Assembly: GCA_030407005.1 (NCBI GenBank)
Contig: JAUDYN010000001.1
Span: 62,001-126,000, forward strand
Length of the DNA: 64,000 nucleotides
Source of the DNA: Desarmillaria ectypa
Taxonomy: Eukaryota; Basidiomycota; Agaricomycetes; Agaricales; Physalacriaceae
Direction: 5' to 3'
Under the pieces are notes generated by a model. It was not told the DNA's origin, did not search any database, and saw only the letters and a program-made list of their open reading frames with translations. The position numbers were made by a program, and so were the translations under genes. Shown here piece by piece: positions 54,992-64,000 of the stretch (position 1 is its first letter; each line of letters begins with the position of its first letter).

Positions 54992-56596
54992 CTACATTCG
55001 AGCGGCATAACGTACTTTTAGACCTCCCTTGCGCAGTTTCTCCCAACACTCAGGGTCTCCAAGCTCGTTTTTCAAACGGACTTCCTTCAGTGCTGCTCGT
55101 TCTTTGCCGGATGAAATAGCACGTCGGGCTTCAACCATATCAGTAATAACACGACCGTAGTCAGAGAATTTCAACTGAGTGCCTTCGAGGGAGATCATTT
55201 TCAGGCGTGGAACCAACTCGAAAACACCATCTGTGGATATGCCAAGGGCGATGAAGAGAGTTTCGGTCTTTAAGATGGTTTCAAGTGTCATTGATATCAG
55301 ATTTGGAGTCCACTGCAGCATAATGGCCAATGCACGTCCATCAACAGGGTGATCAGAGACTATCGTCAACTCTGTCAAATTGGGTGCCGTGTGCTCAGAC
55401 ATAGTGAGGATGGGCCTTTTAGAGAAGATAAGTATCAATCTCTGAAGAGCCGGTAGGTGGAGTCTGGACAAAAGCCCAGGAGAGAGATCGAGGACGATGA
55501 GACACTTAATACAATCGCGTCTGATCACTGGAACTTGTGGTGGGATATGACGCTCCGAATCGGGCAACGTAAAGGCACAACTTGTTACATGTTCCGCTCT
55601 GTCAGATCGGAGGAGAGATACAACATCAGAGGTCGTAGTAACCATGTTCAGCAGTGATATTCTTGTTGATGGTAGAGCAAACAGGTGCGAAAAAAAGGAA
55701 CCGTCCGATACGAGTGTTTGTGTGAGTGTCAACTCCTGGAGACGGGGTGCTTGGCGGAAGCCAAAAATGCCACCAGCAGATCCGGGTTGTATCTCTGACT
55801 GGCGGACACTGAGAACCTTGATATCCAAAGATACCAAGAGAGGCAAACAATGTGATATGCTATTGAACAAGCGGAAAGCGCGGAGCGGAGCGATGATATT
55901 CAGAAACGTCCATCGTAACGATGTGGACAGAATCATCGCAAAAACAGGGTGATCTGAGAAGTCACGACGACCCATGATTCTGATTCTAAGGGGGTGCATC
56001 CCCGCTCTGTGCAATACTGTCCCTAAGCGGAATACACATCCTGTGTGATTCGTGTAGGAATCCATTTCCAACTGAATATGTGCCCACAATCTCGCGGATT
56101 CTAAGGCGATCTGTCTCCAAGACGCACAGACCTGGGAAAGTATCCACGGTGCGCTTTTAGCATCAAGCGAATCCATATGCTCGGGGAGACACGCGGTGAA
56201 TATTTCGATCAGTACATCTGCTGGTAGTCTGCGAACGGGATTGAGAAGAGTTTTGGCATTCGTGATATGCTTTACGGTGCGGGTCTGTTCTTTGAGGAGA
56301 ATTTTCAGCGTTTCTCTGACAGCTGCGATGCGCTGGGGTAGGGAAGATAGGTTGGATTCGCCCTCACGGACAACGGCTTCAAGCGCTGTACGTTCTGAGT
56401 CCAGAGGGACATCGTTGCATGATGAGAGCTCCTTGAGACGCGATGAAAGGAGAGCAGGAGCAATGCTTTTCCCTGGCAACACAGATCTGCATTCAGGGCA
56501 TCTTAATGGGCTGCCTGAGGGCGTGTGGATGGCGCGTGTACTGGGAGAACATGACCGAGATAGTGACATCTCTGTGAGTCTGAATAAGATAGACAT
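54992..56596 (-). CDS. F-box protein, single exon, 534 aa
   Basis: An uninterrupted ORF. A CPEC pair lies at residues 33-36. A predicted coiled coil covers about 75-115 (RIAAVRETLKILLKEQTRTV). The F-box begins LLNPVRRLPADVLIEIF (117-133) and continues WILSQVCASWRQIALESARL (151-170). The rest is leucine-rich, with LPLLVSLDIKVL, LQELTLTQTL and LHLPALQRLILIF. F-box proteins recruit substrates to SCF ubiquitin ligases through SKP1; the leucine-rich part would bind the target, which is unknown. The paralogue at 3268-4734 is broken. The first ATG is used; a second lies at codon 10. Confidence 0.85.
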   Translation of the reverse strand: MSILFRLTEMSLSRSCSPSTRAIHTPSGSPLRCPECRSVLPGKSIAPALLSSRLKELSSCNDVPLDSERTALEAVVREGESNLSSLPQRIAAVRETLKILLKEQTRTVKHITNAKTLLNPVRRLPADVLIEIFTACLPEHMDSLDAKSAPWILSQVCASWRQIALESARLWAHIQLEMDSYTNHTGCVFRLGTVLHRAGMHPLRIRIMGRRDFSDHPVFAMILSTSLRWTFLNIIAPLRAFRLFNSISHCLPLLVSLDIKVLSVRQSEIQPGSAGGIFGFRQAPRLQELTLTQTLVSDGSFFSHLFALPSTRISLLNMVTTTSDVVSLLRSDRAEHVTSCAFTLPDSERHIPPQVPVIRRDCIKCLIVLDLSPGLLSRLHLPALQRLILIFSKRPILTMSEHTAPNLTELTIVSDHPVDGRALAIMLQWTPNLISMTLETILKTETLFIALGISTDGVFELVPRLKMISLEGTQLKFSDYGRVITDMVEARRAISSGKERAALKEVRLKNELGDPECWEKLRKGGLKVRYAARM

Positions 56597-56899
56597 TGGA
56601 ATATAAAGGTGTCGAGGCTCACCGGAGACTGAATTCGGACTTGCTCCACAGAGACGGCGTTATTTGCTTTTTCTCAAGTATATGGAGCTGGCAAGGAAAG
56701 AACTTGAAGGATAACAGATACTGGGTGTGCGTATGATGAGGAAGATTCCAAAACTAACAGAGGTTCAGGATGGTATGGAAGCGACTCCAAGAGATGGATC
56801 GATAAGAGATCAGGTTTCCTGATCAAACCGTAAACATGACATGCACCATTCAGTCATGCGACCTACATCCCAAGTTTACCGCCCACTCTTTTTATAACT
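56597..56899. other. 5' flank of the F-box gene
   Basis: About 300 bases. No promoter element was recognised. Confidence 0.45.
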
Positions 56900-57116
56900 T
56901 GTTGGGATTTTGCTGGAAAGTTTTAGAAGGAGCAATCCGGCATCATGCCGAGAGTCGATGAGTAAGCACGAGAGTCGTAGAAAGTTGTAGTACATTCTAG
57001 ATTCTAGTGCGAAGTAGTATAAATATGAGCTCTGTAGGAGCCATAGAATAACAATTCCCTTACATCTGGCTTTACCAGCCTGGAGTCTACCCTGCGCAAC
57101 ACCCAGGATTCCAACA
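56900..57116 (+). repeat. Solo LTR, family A, copy 3 (217 bp)
   Basis: Opposite orientation to the other two copies. Ends are TGTTGG and CCAACA, flanked by the perfect 5-base duplication TAACT (56895-56899 and 57117-57121). The longest copy, it carries TAGTATAAATATGAG in the forward sense, which sets the strand used for all three. Confidence 0.9.
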
Positions 57117-57526
57117 TAACTTCTTGGGCCTTCTGACACTCTGAAATAGCGTCCAGTGTGAGCCTGCGATTTAGAAAATAATGACATAATACCTTTAGAG
57201 TGTGTGAAATCAATCATCGGGTGGAATGACGACCCTGGGGATCCTTGTTCATAAACACGACACTCACATACTCTTCACAACTGGAAAAATAACGCCTCGT
57301 CATCCTCCGATAACATGTTATTGAAGTATACGCCCCTCTGCATTACGCCCGGAACAATTAATGTGGCCAGAGTCATTCGGATTATGGATGACTGCAGACT
57401 CGACACTGTGTGAACCAGCGCAGCGATTCTTCGCAGCCTGAATTAAACGAGTCTGTCATAGAAAAGGATAACGTGGTGTGGGAAGAGGTCAACAGGATTT
57501 ATTGGCATACGCGGGACTTCTGTAGC

Positions 57527-58168
57527 TTACAGAGTGACAGCCGGAAGATAGGACTTCCGGAACGATACTCTGTATCCGTAAAATCCAAATTCTCCGGGGG
57601 AAGACAGCAGTGGGCTGGCTGGGGCACAGTCAAGCGCGGAGTATGGAACTTTGAAATTCTTGAGGCTGTCAAGAGATTCAATTAGTTTCAGCTTTTCCCC
57701 AGCTTCGCAAAACGACTGGATAAAATCATAATCATGCAATTCTAAGGCCTCAATGGAGCCTGCTGCGGCAAAGGCTGTGAGTCTACAGTCGAGATCACCC
57801 TTTTTACCCTTGTCATGATAAGCCGGTGGAGATTTGGCATGTCCCTGAGAAGGTCTGCGAGCACCTACAATAAGGGAAATGAGATATAGCGTAGCAAGTG
57901 AAGATGCAAAGATTTGTGGAGCTGGGGCGAGCTGTGTTGGTTGCATAAAAGAAAGAAGGATTTCTAAATGAGGCAGCAGTCTGTTTATTCCGCTGGTGTC
58001 GTCCTCCACACTAACAAAGTCAAGAACCCTAACCATTTCCTGGATCCGTGGGGAGTTATATAGTAGAAAACAAAAGGCCGAAGCAGTGGAAGAAAGAGAA
58101 GTGGCCATCCACGATGATGAATTGAAAAAGATGTGAATATGCGCGATAACCTGTGGCACGAGCCTCAC
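57527..58168 (-). CDS. Hypothetical protein, 213 aa
   Basis: A single open frame with coding-like composition: hydrophobic helical segments (MATSLSSTASAFCFLLYN; IFASSLATLYLISLIVGA), a Lys/Gly-rich linker, and AFAAAGSIEALELHDYDFIQ, then EAGEKLKLIESLDSLKNF. The last 30 residues look like read-through into non-coding sequence, so a terminal intron is possible. No family is recognised and no paralogue is present. It could be one exon of a longer gene. Confidence 0.35.
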   Translation of the reverse strand: MRLVPQVIAHIHIFFNSSSWMATSLSSTASAFCFLLYNSPRIQEMVRVLDFVSVEDDTSGINRLLPHLEILLSFMQPTQLAPAPQIFASSLATLYLISLIVGARRPSQGHAKSPPAYHDKGKKGDLDCRLTAFAAAGSIEALELHDYDFIQSFCEAGEKLKLIESLDSLKNFKVPYSALDCAPASPLLSSPGEFGFYGYRVSFRKSYLPAVTL

Positions 58169-61100
58169 GACGCATTGAGAGAAATGAGGGAAGATTGGTC
58201 TTTTCGAAGTTCGTCGACTTTTTTAGTGTACCGCTGCTGCATACGGACATCAGGCCCGGAAGCTGCAGAATCAATTTGAAATTTTCATGTCGGCTACTTC
58301 GTCACTACTATGTCTGTATCAGCTGTAATCTACTGGTCACAAATGCTGAAACTCTGGCCCTCCCTTCACTCATTGCATTTGCGCTAGTCAGCGGCTTTCT
58401 GTATCCCAGTACAGGTCCTTCTGTTTAGTGAGAATTCAGGCATATACAAGTGATGTCATTCCGTTTTCTAGACAAGATTACCGTCACGTGCATACCTCGA
58501 CTAACGCGCCATGTCGCGCACTTAAAAATACCCGTTGAGAGTTGGTTCCCCTGCCGTCCTTTCATTCCTACCTTCATCACTGCCTCCCTCATTCTCTCGT
58601 CGCATTTTACATCGAACAGGCCAGCCTCTGCCCATTTTCATCCGTAGCTGCTCCTGTTCTCGACAGCCATTTATTCATTTCCATTGTACATCATGTGGTC
58701 CCTTCCGCCCATGAAATAGTCATTGCCTGCCTCTATTCTCTCAGTTTCTGGTATTTCTTCCCTCTCTACCAGGTACCACTAGGCGATACTGTCAATATTT
58801 AGTCTTTTGCACAGCAAATATGATGAGTGCTTAGAGTTTGACGCAGACGGTCTCAACATCTGAGGAATGCAGCAAAGGTACCAACGAACACCTCCATATC
58901 CTCAATCGTGAGTCGTAAACCTGTATGTATACATATACTCATATTTATATTGTCTTGTGGATATGCGCCTTGAGTTCTTACTCCCTGCGTCCCCAACACC
59001 ACTTGCTGTACGTTCCGAATCTCGTCTTAGTCTCTTATTCCAATTCTTTGAAAAGTACCCGCTGAACAATATGGGCCATTCTATATTTATTAGACGATAA
59101 CTTGCTCTCCAGCTCTTCTTGGCCATCTAATCATATCCGTTACACACTTCATAGCAGCACTGGGCTGCCCGTGACGATGAAAATGGACATATATGACACA
59201 ATTCTCGGAACTAGTTCCTTGGCGCAATCAATCCGCTTCGAGCATCAACATGTAGTCACTGCAGAGGCTGGTGCGTTTTTGATGGCCCAAAATGAGACCT
59301 ATAAAGGCCTCATTTTCAACCTCAGTTTTTATGCCCTTGTTTTCAGCGCCGTAAAATGGAAAAGTACGGTAATTCTATTGTCCCATAGGGGGGAATGTAT
59401 TTTATCATGTTTTACTAACAGCCTTTTCAGTACCGAGAAAGGTTTTGCTCAAACGAGACCTTTTGCGTTTTCATTTTTACGAGCTAAAATGCACTGACCT
59501 CTGCTGTGAGTGCTAATATCCTACTCCACAGTAACATAAACCTCGACATTCGAACCAAATCTCGGACAGGATCTTCCTCAGAATCCCTTCTTCTCACCGA
59601 TACAACTGTGGCTGGTGACGTATAGAATACACGTTGTTTCTACACCTTATTGGGACTATGACGGGTTCTAGCCTAAACTAACCTATCCAAGTCACCTGGC
59701 AATCCGTCTTCCTGACGTCCCGCTGAAATAAGCAAGTCTCCCAGTGAGTCAACCGATTTTGCCTTACATGCTCTCAGAAAAGATTCTTCATGCGCAGATT
59801 AAACTTTCCATTTGGCATCCAGGCGCTTTGATGATAAGTAGATCACTGAAGCCTCCCGGTGTGAACAAAGGTATCTTCTCTTCTTTTTGGATAAACACAC
59901 GATTGATGGATTTTCGCACTTCCTTGATCTCTGTATACAGCCAGCTTCTTTTCTCATGTCGTAAAACAAAAATCTTCTCTTCACAGCACCGCCTTGATTG
60001 CTTCTTGCGCTCGGGATTTGGAACAACGGGATCTCTCGAAGCGGAGGGCAGTATTATTATTTGTGACTTTCGGGCTTCGCATACCCATCGAAAATCGACT
60101 TCGACAGTCTTGGCACCACTTGCGGAACAAAGCTGTTGTATGCGGCACTATTCAAATATTACATACATGTATTCCGCTTCACATGGAGATGCAGGGGCTT
60201 CGCCGAGAGAGCTAGAGGACCTCATCTTCGGCCTTCTATGCCCTTCTCCGAATGCATATAACAGCCATCTTCTGGCTGAGACCGTATCTAAGAGAGGTCC
60301 AGCCGTCCGGAACACCATTGAAAAGTCGCCTTCTCTTTCTCCAACAACAAAATCAGACATCCTCTGCCGCGATCCGCTACTTTTCTTACTCCGGGACATA
60401 CTGGTTCTCGTTAGCAACTGGACCCACATATATATTCCGAAATTACGGCTAGGCGGGATACTGGTGTTCGTGAGTTCACCGCCCATTGCTATGTATATTT
60501 GGAATATTCTTTTTGTGATGAAGGGAATCTGAACTGTTGCGAGGGTGGGCTGGATCAAGGACTTGTGGACCGAGGAAACGGCTATGTGATACTTGGGTCG
60601 AAGCCAGCGGATGTACCCGACCTAGACGAGGGAAAGGCCTCGAGAAGGAAACCTGGAGACGCATAGAACTCGCGGACAGAAGCATAAGGGAGAGGGGCTT
60701 CATTGGAATAGTCTTGCTGTACTGCATACGGAAAAATGTTCCGAAAGCATCGAGCAGACGATTTGACTTGGGGTTCATGTAGGAATTTTACATTATAGTT
60801 TGCGTGGCGAAGACTATTCCTACCGACTCGTTTCTGCATAATATTTTTTGAAACTTGCCCTCTTCTTAGGCATGCTCGCATTCAGTAATTCTTATCACGG
60901 CTCCCTCCCTCACGTAGCCAGAACTGTCTAGCGTCGTGTCCATCCATGATCTACGCCGGCTTTTTTTCACCCCATTCTCACTGTAATCGCATTTTAGGTC
61001 CCAGACCCGAAGGGCTTCCTACATATACGACGTCCCTTTTCACCAAGACTGGAATTGCTGAAGACTCTGGTTCCGGGATGATGATTAGCACCTACCGAGC

Positions 61101-62516
61101 AACCTGATGTGGAACAGACTAGAAGTTCTTCTGACCGAGCACACTACTGAGTCCGTCGAAGACGTCGAAGTCCTCCTTAGTACTACCCATTTCGAAGACA
61201 TCCTCGACTTCATCAATGATATGCTTTCCACAAGAGACTGCCAGACTGGGGACTCTTCTCAGTGTTCCGCTTCGTTGATCTGGTCGTCGCTCCGAACCAC
61301 TTTGTCATGCCCCATTCGCATCATTGGTATCCATGCAACATTAGGAAACACGTTCATTCTCAGAGGGCAATTCTTTCCGTCTCTTGTTGGTTTTGGCTAC
61401 AAGACACTGCTCATTGACCGTTGACGTCGCGCAAGAGTTAGCGAACGAGGTGGGGATGACGTCACTTATCCAGGGCCTTGGGTGATCCAAGATACTGGTA
61501 CTAGCTCATTGAAACCTTGTTATAGTCTTTCTGGCCTCAGACTACAGTCTACGGAGGCATGCCCATTGCTAACAGCGCAGGACAGTACAAATTCGGCACA
61601 CCAATTTTCTCGCAACAAATTTCCTTTTTTCGTCAAGATATCGGCTAAATTTATCTGCGGTATTTTGGCGGTCGGCACCTTGGCACTGATGACGTCGCGC
61701 GCCATTACTGCTAAAGTTGTTCTTCTTCCTCATGTAGGTCTGCATTCGCTATGATCAGCATTGAAGTGCTACACGGGGAAATTCCTCCATCTCTAATTGC
61801 AAATCGAACGACATTGTCGCAATGGTTACCATGGTTTTCCGAGACATGGGCGCCACAGATTGGCGGTCGCTCTCTTCCTCCAGCATTCATGTCTCCTCTA
61901 TACAGTGTCACTTGGGCATCGGAGAAATAGGAAAGGTCAGACCGGGAAGCGTAGGAAGGTGATCATGTCAGATGATGAGTATTCTTTTTCTCTCCTGGGA
62001 CTCAGTTGCACTTTTATTGCATCCTCTCCTTCCATTCTCCCCAAGTGTTGTAATAGCTCTGCTAGTACTATATTTGCGCTCCCGTTGATTTTACATATTG
62101 TTGTAATGGTCTGCTCTAAAAACAGTCACACTCCTACTCCTACCTCCGTTATTGATCTTTTCCTAAATATTATACTGTTGTACTTATCCATTGCATGTAA
62201 ATTGACGGGCCGTGTGTCTGAAGCGCGAGCTATATTGCCTTTTAGTGTTTACGATCTAGACCGGATTTCCCCGGACTTTCCGAATTTGTCAACATAATTA
62301 TTCGCCTCTTGCTCCTGTGCCACAACAGCACTGGCACCTAATTGATGAAAATGCTGTCACGTACTGCCCATATAACGTCCCAGGGCGTCATTGCCGGACC
62401 ACATTTATCTTGTGATTCGGCGTTCACGCGGTTTCGAAGCCAGCGTCCGCGCGGTTTCCCAATTACTCCCATCAGGGTTCACAGCGATATAAGATTTGGA
62501 CCTCAGGCGTGCTCCA
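58169..62516. other. Gene-poor stretch of 4.3 kb
   Basis: The longest ORF (59744-60532, 262 codons) overlaps opposite-strand ORFs and shows no domain, repeat or consistent exon structure. Others (59102-59497, 61107-61424, 61797-62297) are similar. A decayed gene may lie here, but I cannot support one. Confidence 0.4.
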
Positions 62517-63959
62517 ATGGCCTTTATCAACTCCCAGGACGGCTTGTGGGATACCCTGAACTCGTTGTGGAACGCTATGGTAGGGTTTATATGGTATATG
62601 ACTGCGTTGCTGGCAGTTTCTAGCAGTGGTGGGAATGTCGTAGCGGCTCAGTACCTTCTGGGATTAGGTGCGTCGCTTTCTCTTTTTGTCTCTCTTCACC
62701 GGTTAACGACAGTATAGGCGTTGCTGATATCACTGGGTATGTCGCTAGCCCTCAAGCTGTCGACGTTAGACTGATTGTTGGGCAGTCCAATTGTGGAAAC
62801 CAACATGATGGTGGAGAAATCCAAGTCGTCTCCCTTCACCTAGCTGAGCGGAAATTGTAGGGCTATGCATCTCTAGGGCAAACGGACACGGGACTCCATA
62901 TGCGTCAATTCAGCCGTGTATTCATAGTAGCCGATGCGTCGGATCCTTCCAGTCGAATTCTGTTCATCAATTCTGGTGAGTCTTATCACTTCAACTCCAT
63001 GCTGGGCGGACGAACATGGCTTCCTATGTTGCTGAATCACCGGTCGATGATTGCCAGCGATGATACGCTAGCATGGAAGTCCATTCAGCGCCTGGGTAAT
63101 TTCGTGGTCACCGGATCGAGGGAGTAGTCGTTAAATGATGGACGGAGGTACCATCATCCAGTTTTGCACTTCGATGGATTTTTAGAGGCGTTTTGCTGTT
63201 GCGCGAAGCACGGATCATTGATGATTTCCCCTCCAAACCCCAGTCCCTAGCTTTTCCTGTTTAAAGAGATCTGCACTGCAAATCTAACATGATTTTCGTT
63301 TGATACAGATATAGCCATGGGAGATTCAGGCGTTAGACGCTCGATCGTCGCCAAGTTGACTTCATTGTACCCTGGCGTCTACACAAACGAGAACATAGCG
63401 CTGATAGGCACTCATCAACACTCCGGTGTTGGGGGATTTCTGGAGAACCTCCTACCTCAGATAACTGCCTTGGGTTATGTTCCTCAGACCGCGGAGGCTA
63501 TCGTGAGCGGTACGGTCCTTGCGGCTCAGCGTGCTCATGATAGTTTGGCGCCTGGAAGTCTAAGACTGGGAAACACCACTATTTTGGATGCCAATATCAA
63601 CCGGTCACCTTCCGCGTACCTGAAAAACCCCGCAGAGGAAAGAGCGAGATACGAATATGACCAGGACAAAGATATGACGCTCCTGCGTTTCGACGATGAA
63701 TCGGGTACAGCGAGGGGTTTCTTGAGTTTCTTTGCTGTCCATGGCACGAGTATCTATGAAGTATGTGTGGCCCAATTTCGGATTGATTTCGGTCGTCCTC
63801 ACGCGTACGTTGATAGAACAACACTCTCGTCAGCTCAGATAACAAGGGGATGGCCGCATACCTGTACGAGTCTATGGTAGAACCTGATGCCATGCCAGGC
63901 AACACGTCGTTCGTTGCTGGTTTCACACAGGCCAATGTGGGTGACACCAGCCCCAACAC
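62517..63959 (+). CDS. Neutral ceramidase, 5' part (gene runs past the window edge)
   Basis: The exons are 62517-62667, 62718-62736, 62786-62810, 62861-62975, 63309-63760 and 63817-63959, in phase to a donor at 63960. About 300 residues are present; fungal neutral ceramidases are usually over twice that. The N-terminus has a hydrophobic signal or anchor (MVGFIWYMTALLAVSS). Family motifs are VADITGPIVETNMMGYASLG, INSDIAMGDSGVRR and the zinc-ligand loop GTHQHSGVGGF, then FAVHGTSIYENNTLVSSDNK and FTQANVGDTSPN. The enzyme hydrolyses ceramide to sphingosine and fatty acid, outside the cell or in the secretory system. The fourth intron (62976-63308) is 333 bases, far longer than its neighbours. Confidence 0.92.
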
Positions 63960-64000
63960 GTGCGTTTTCTGGTTCTTTTTTTTTTTCACTCTCACCCCCC

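Noticed and set aside
59744..60532. 262-codon plus-strand ORF
   Set aside because: It has irregular composition, no domain, overlapping opposite-strand ORFs and no splice support. Length alone is weak evidence.
61797..62297. 166-codon plus-strand ORF upstream of ceramidase
   Set aside because: No motif or start context, and low-complexity hydrophobic content typical of chance frames.
1..64000. CRISPR arrays, bacterial ribosome binding sites, operons or prophage
   Set aside because: The sequence is eukaryotic, with spliceosomal introns throughout. No regular short direct-repeat array with unique spacers was seen.

Overview
The window reads as nuclear DNA of a filamentous basidiomycete, most likely an Agaricomycete. 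Genes are split by many introns of about 45-65 bases. F-box proteins with a preceding coiled coil and an M43 secreted metalloprotease are present, and the repeats include Ty3/gypsy chromoviruses. A tRNA-Gln gene carries an intron. There are no operons, and genes are far apart and embedded in repeats and gene-poor sequence.

Layout. 0-5 kb: a solo LTR, a secreted M43 metalloprotease and a broken F-box gene. 7.5-9.2 kb: epoxide hydrolase EH1. 9.7-10.0 kb: a fold-back repeat. 10.8-11.2 kb: a damaged small secreted-protein gene. 12.4-14.0 kb: gene A of an unrecognised seven-exon family. 14.4-17.2 kb: LTR and repeat debris. 17.5-22.5 kb: left arm of a large inverted duplication (F-box relic, EH2, 3' part of HAT1). 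22.9-33.1 kb: a nest of CpG-poor retroelements with two decayed chromoviruses and an intact CpG-free 353-residue ORF. 33.1-37.6 kb: a truncated ORF, gene B (paralogue of A) and a membrane-protein relic. 39.2-41.0 kb: inositol-3-phosphate synthase. 42.5-47.2 kb: right arm (complete HAT1, EH3, F-box relic). 48-53.7 kb: solo LTRs, a tandem-module repeat, a one-pass membrane protein and tRNA-Gln. 55.0-56.6 kb: an intact F-box gene. 62.5 kb to the edge: the 5' part of a neutral ceramidase.

The housekeeping genes (HAT1, inositol-3-phosphate synthase, ceramidase, tRNA) sit in a locus reshaped by duplication. Epoxide hydrolase exists in three apparently intact copies, the A/B gene in two and F-box genes in four, of which one is intact. 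EH2 and EH3 are very close because they lie in the inverted duplication; only the right arm keeps a full HAT1, so the left arm is probably the derived copy. Four solo LTRs have perfect 5-base target duplications, so LTR-LTR recombination has been active here.

Gene models were spliced by hand from GT/GC-AG borders and reading phase. Those for the protease, EH1-3, A, B, HAT1, inositol synthase and ceramidase keep phase across every junction. All family names come from motif recognition, not from a search.
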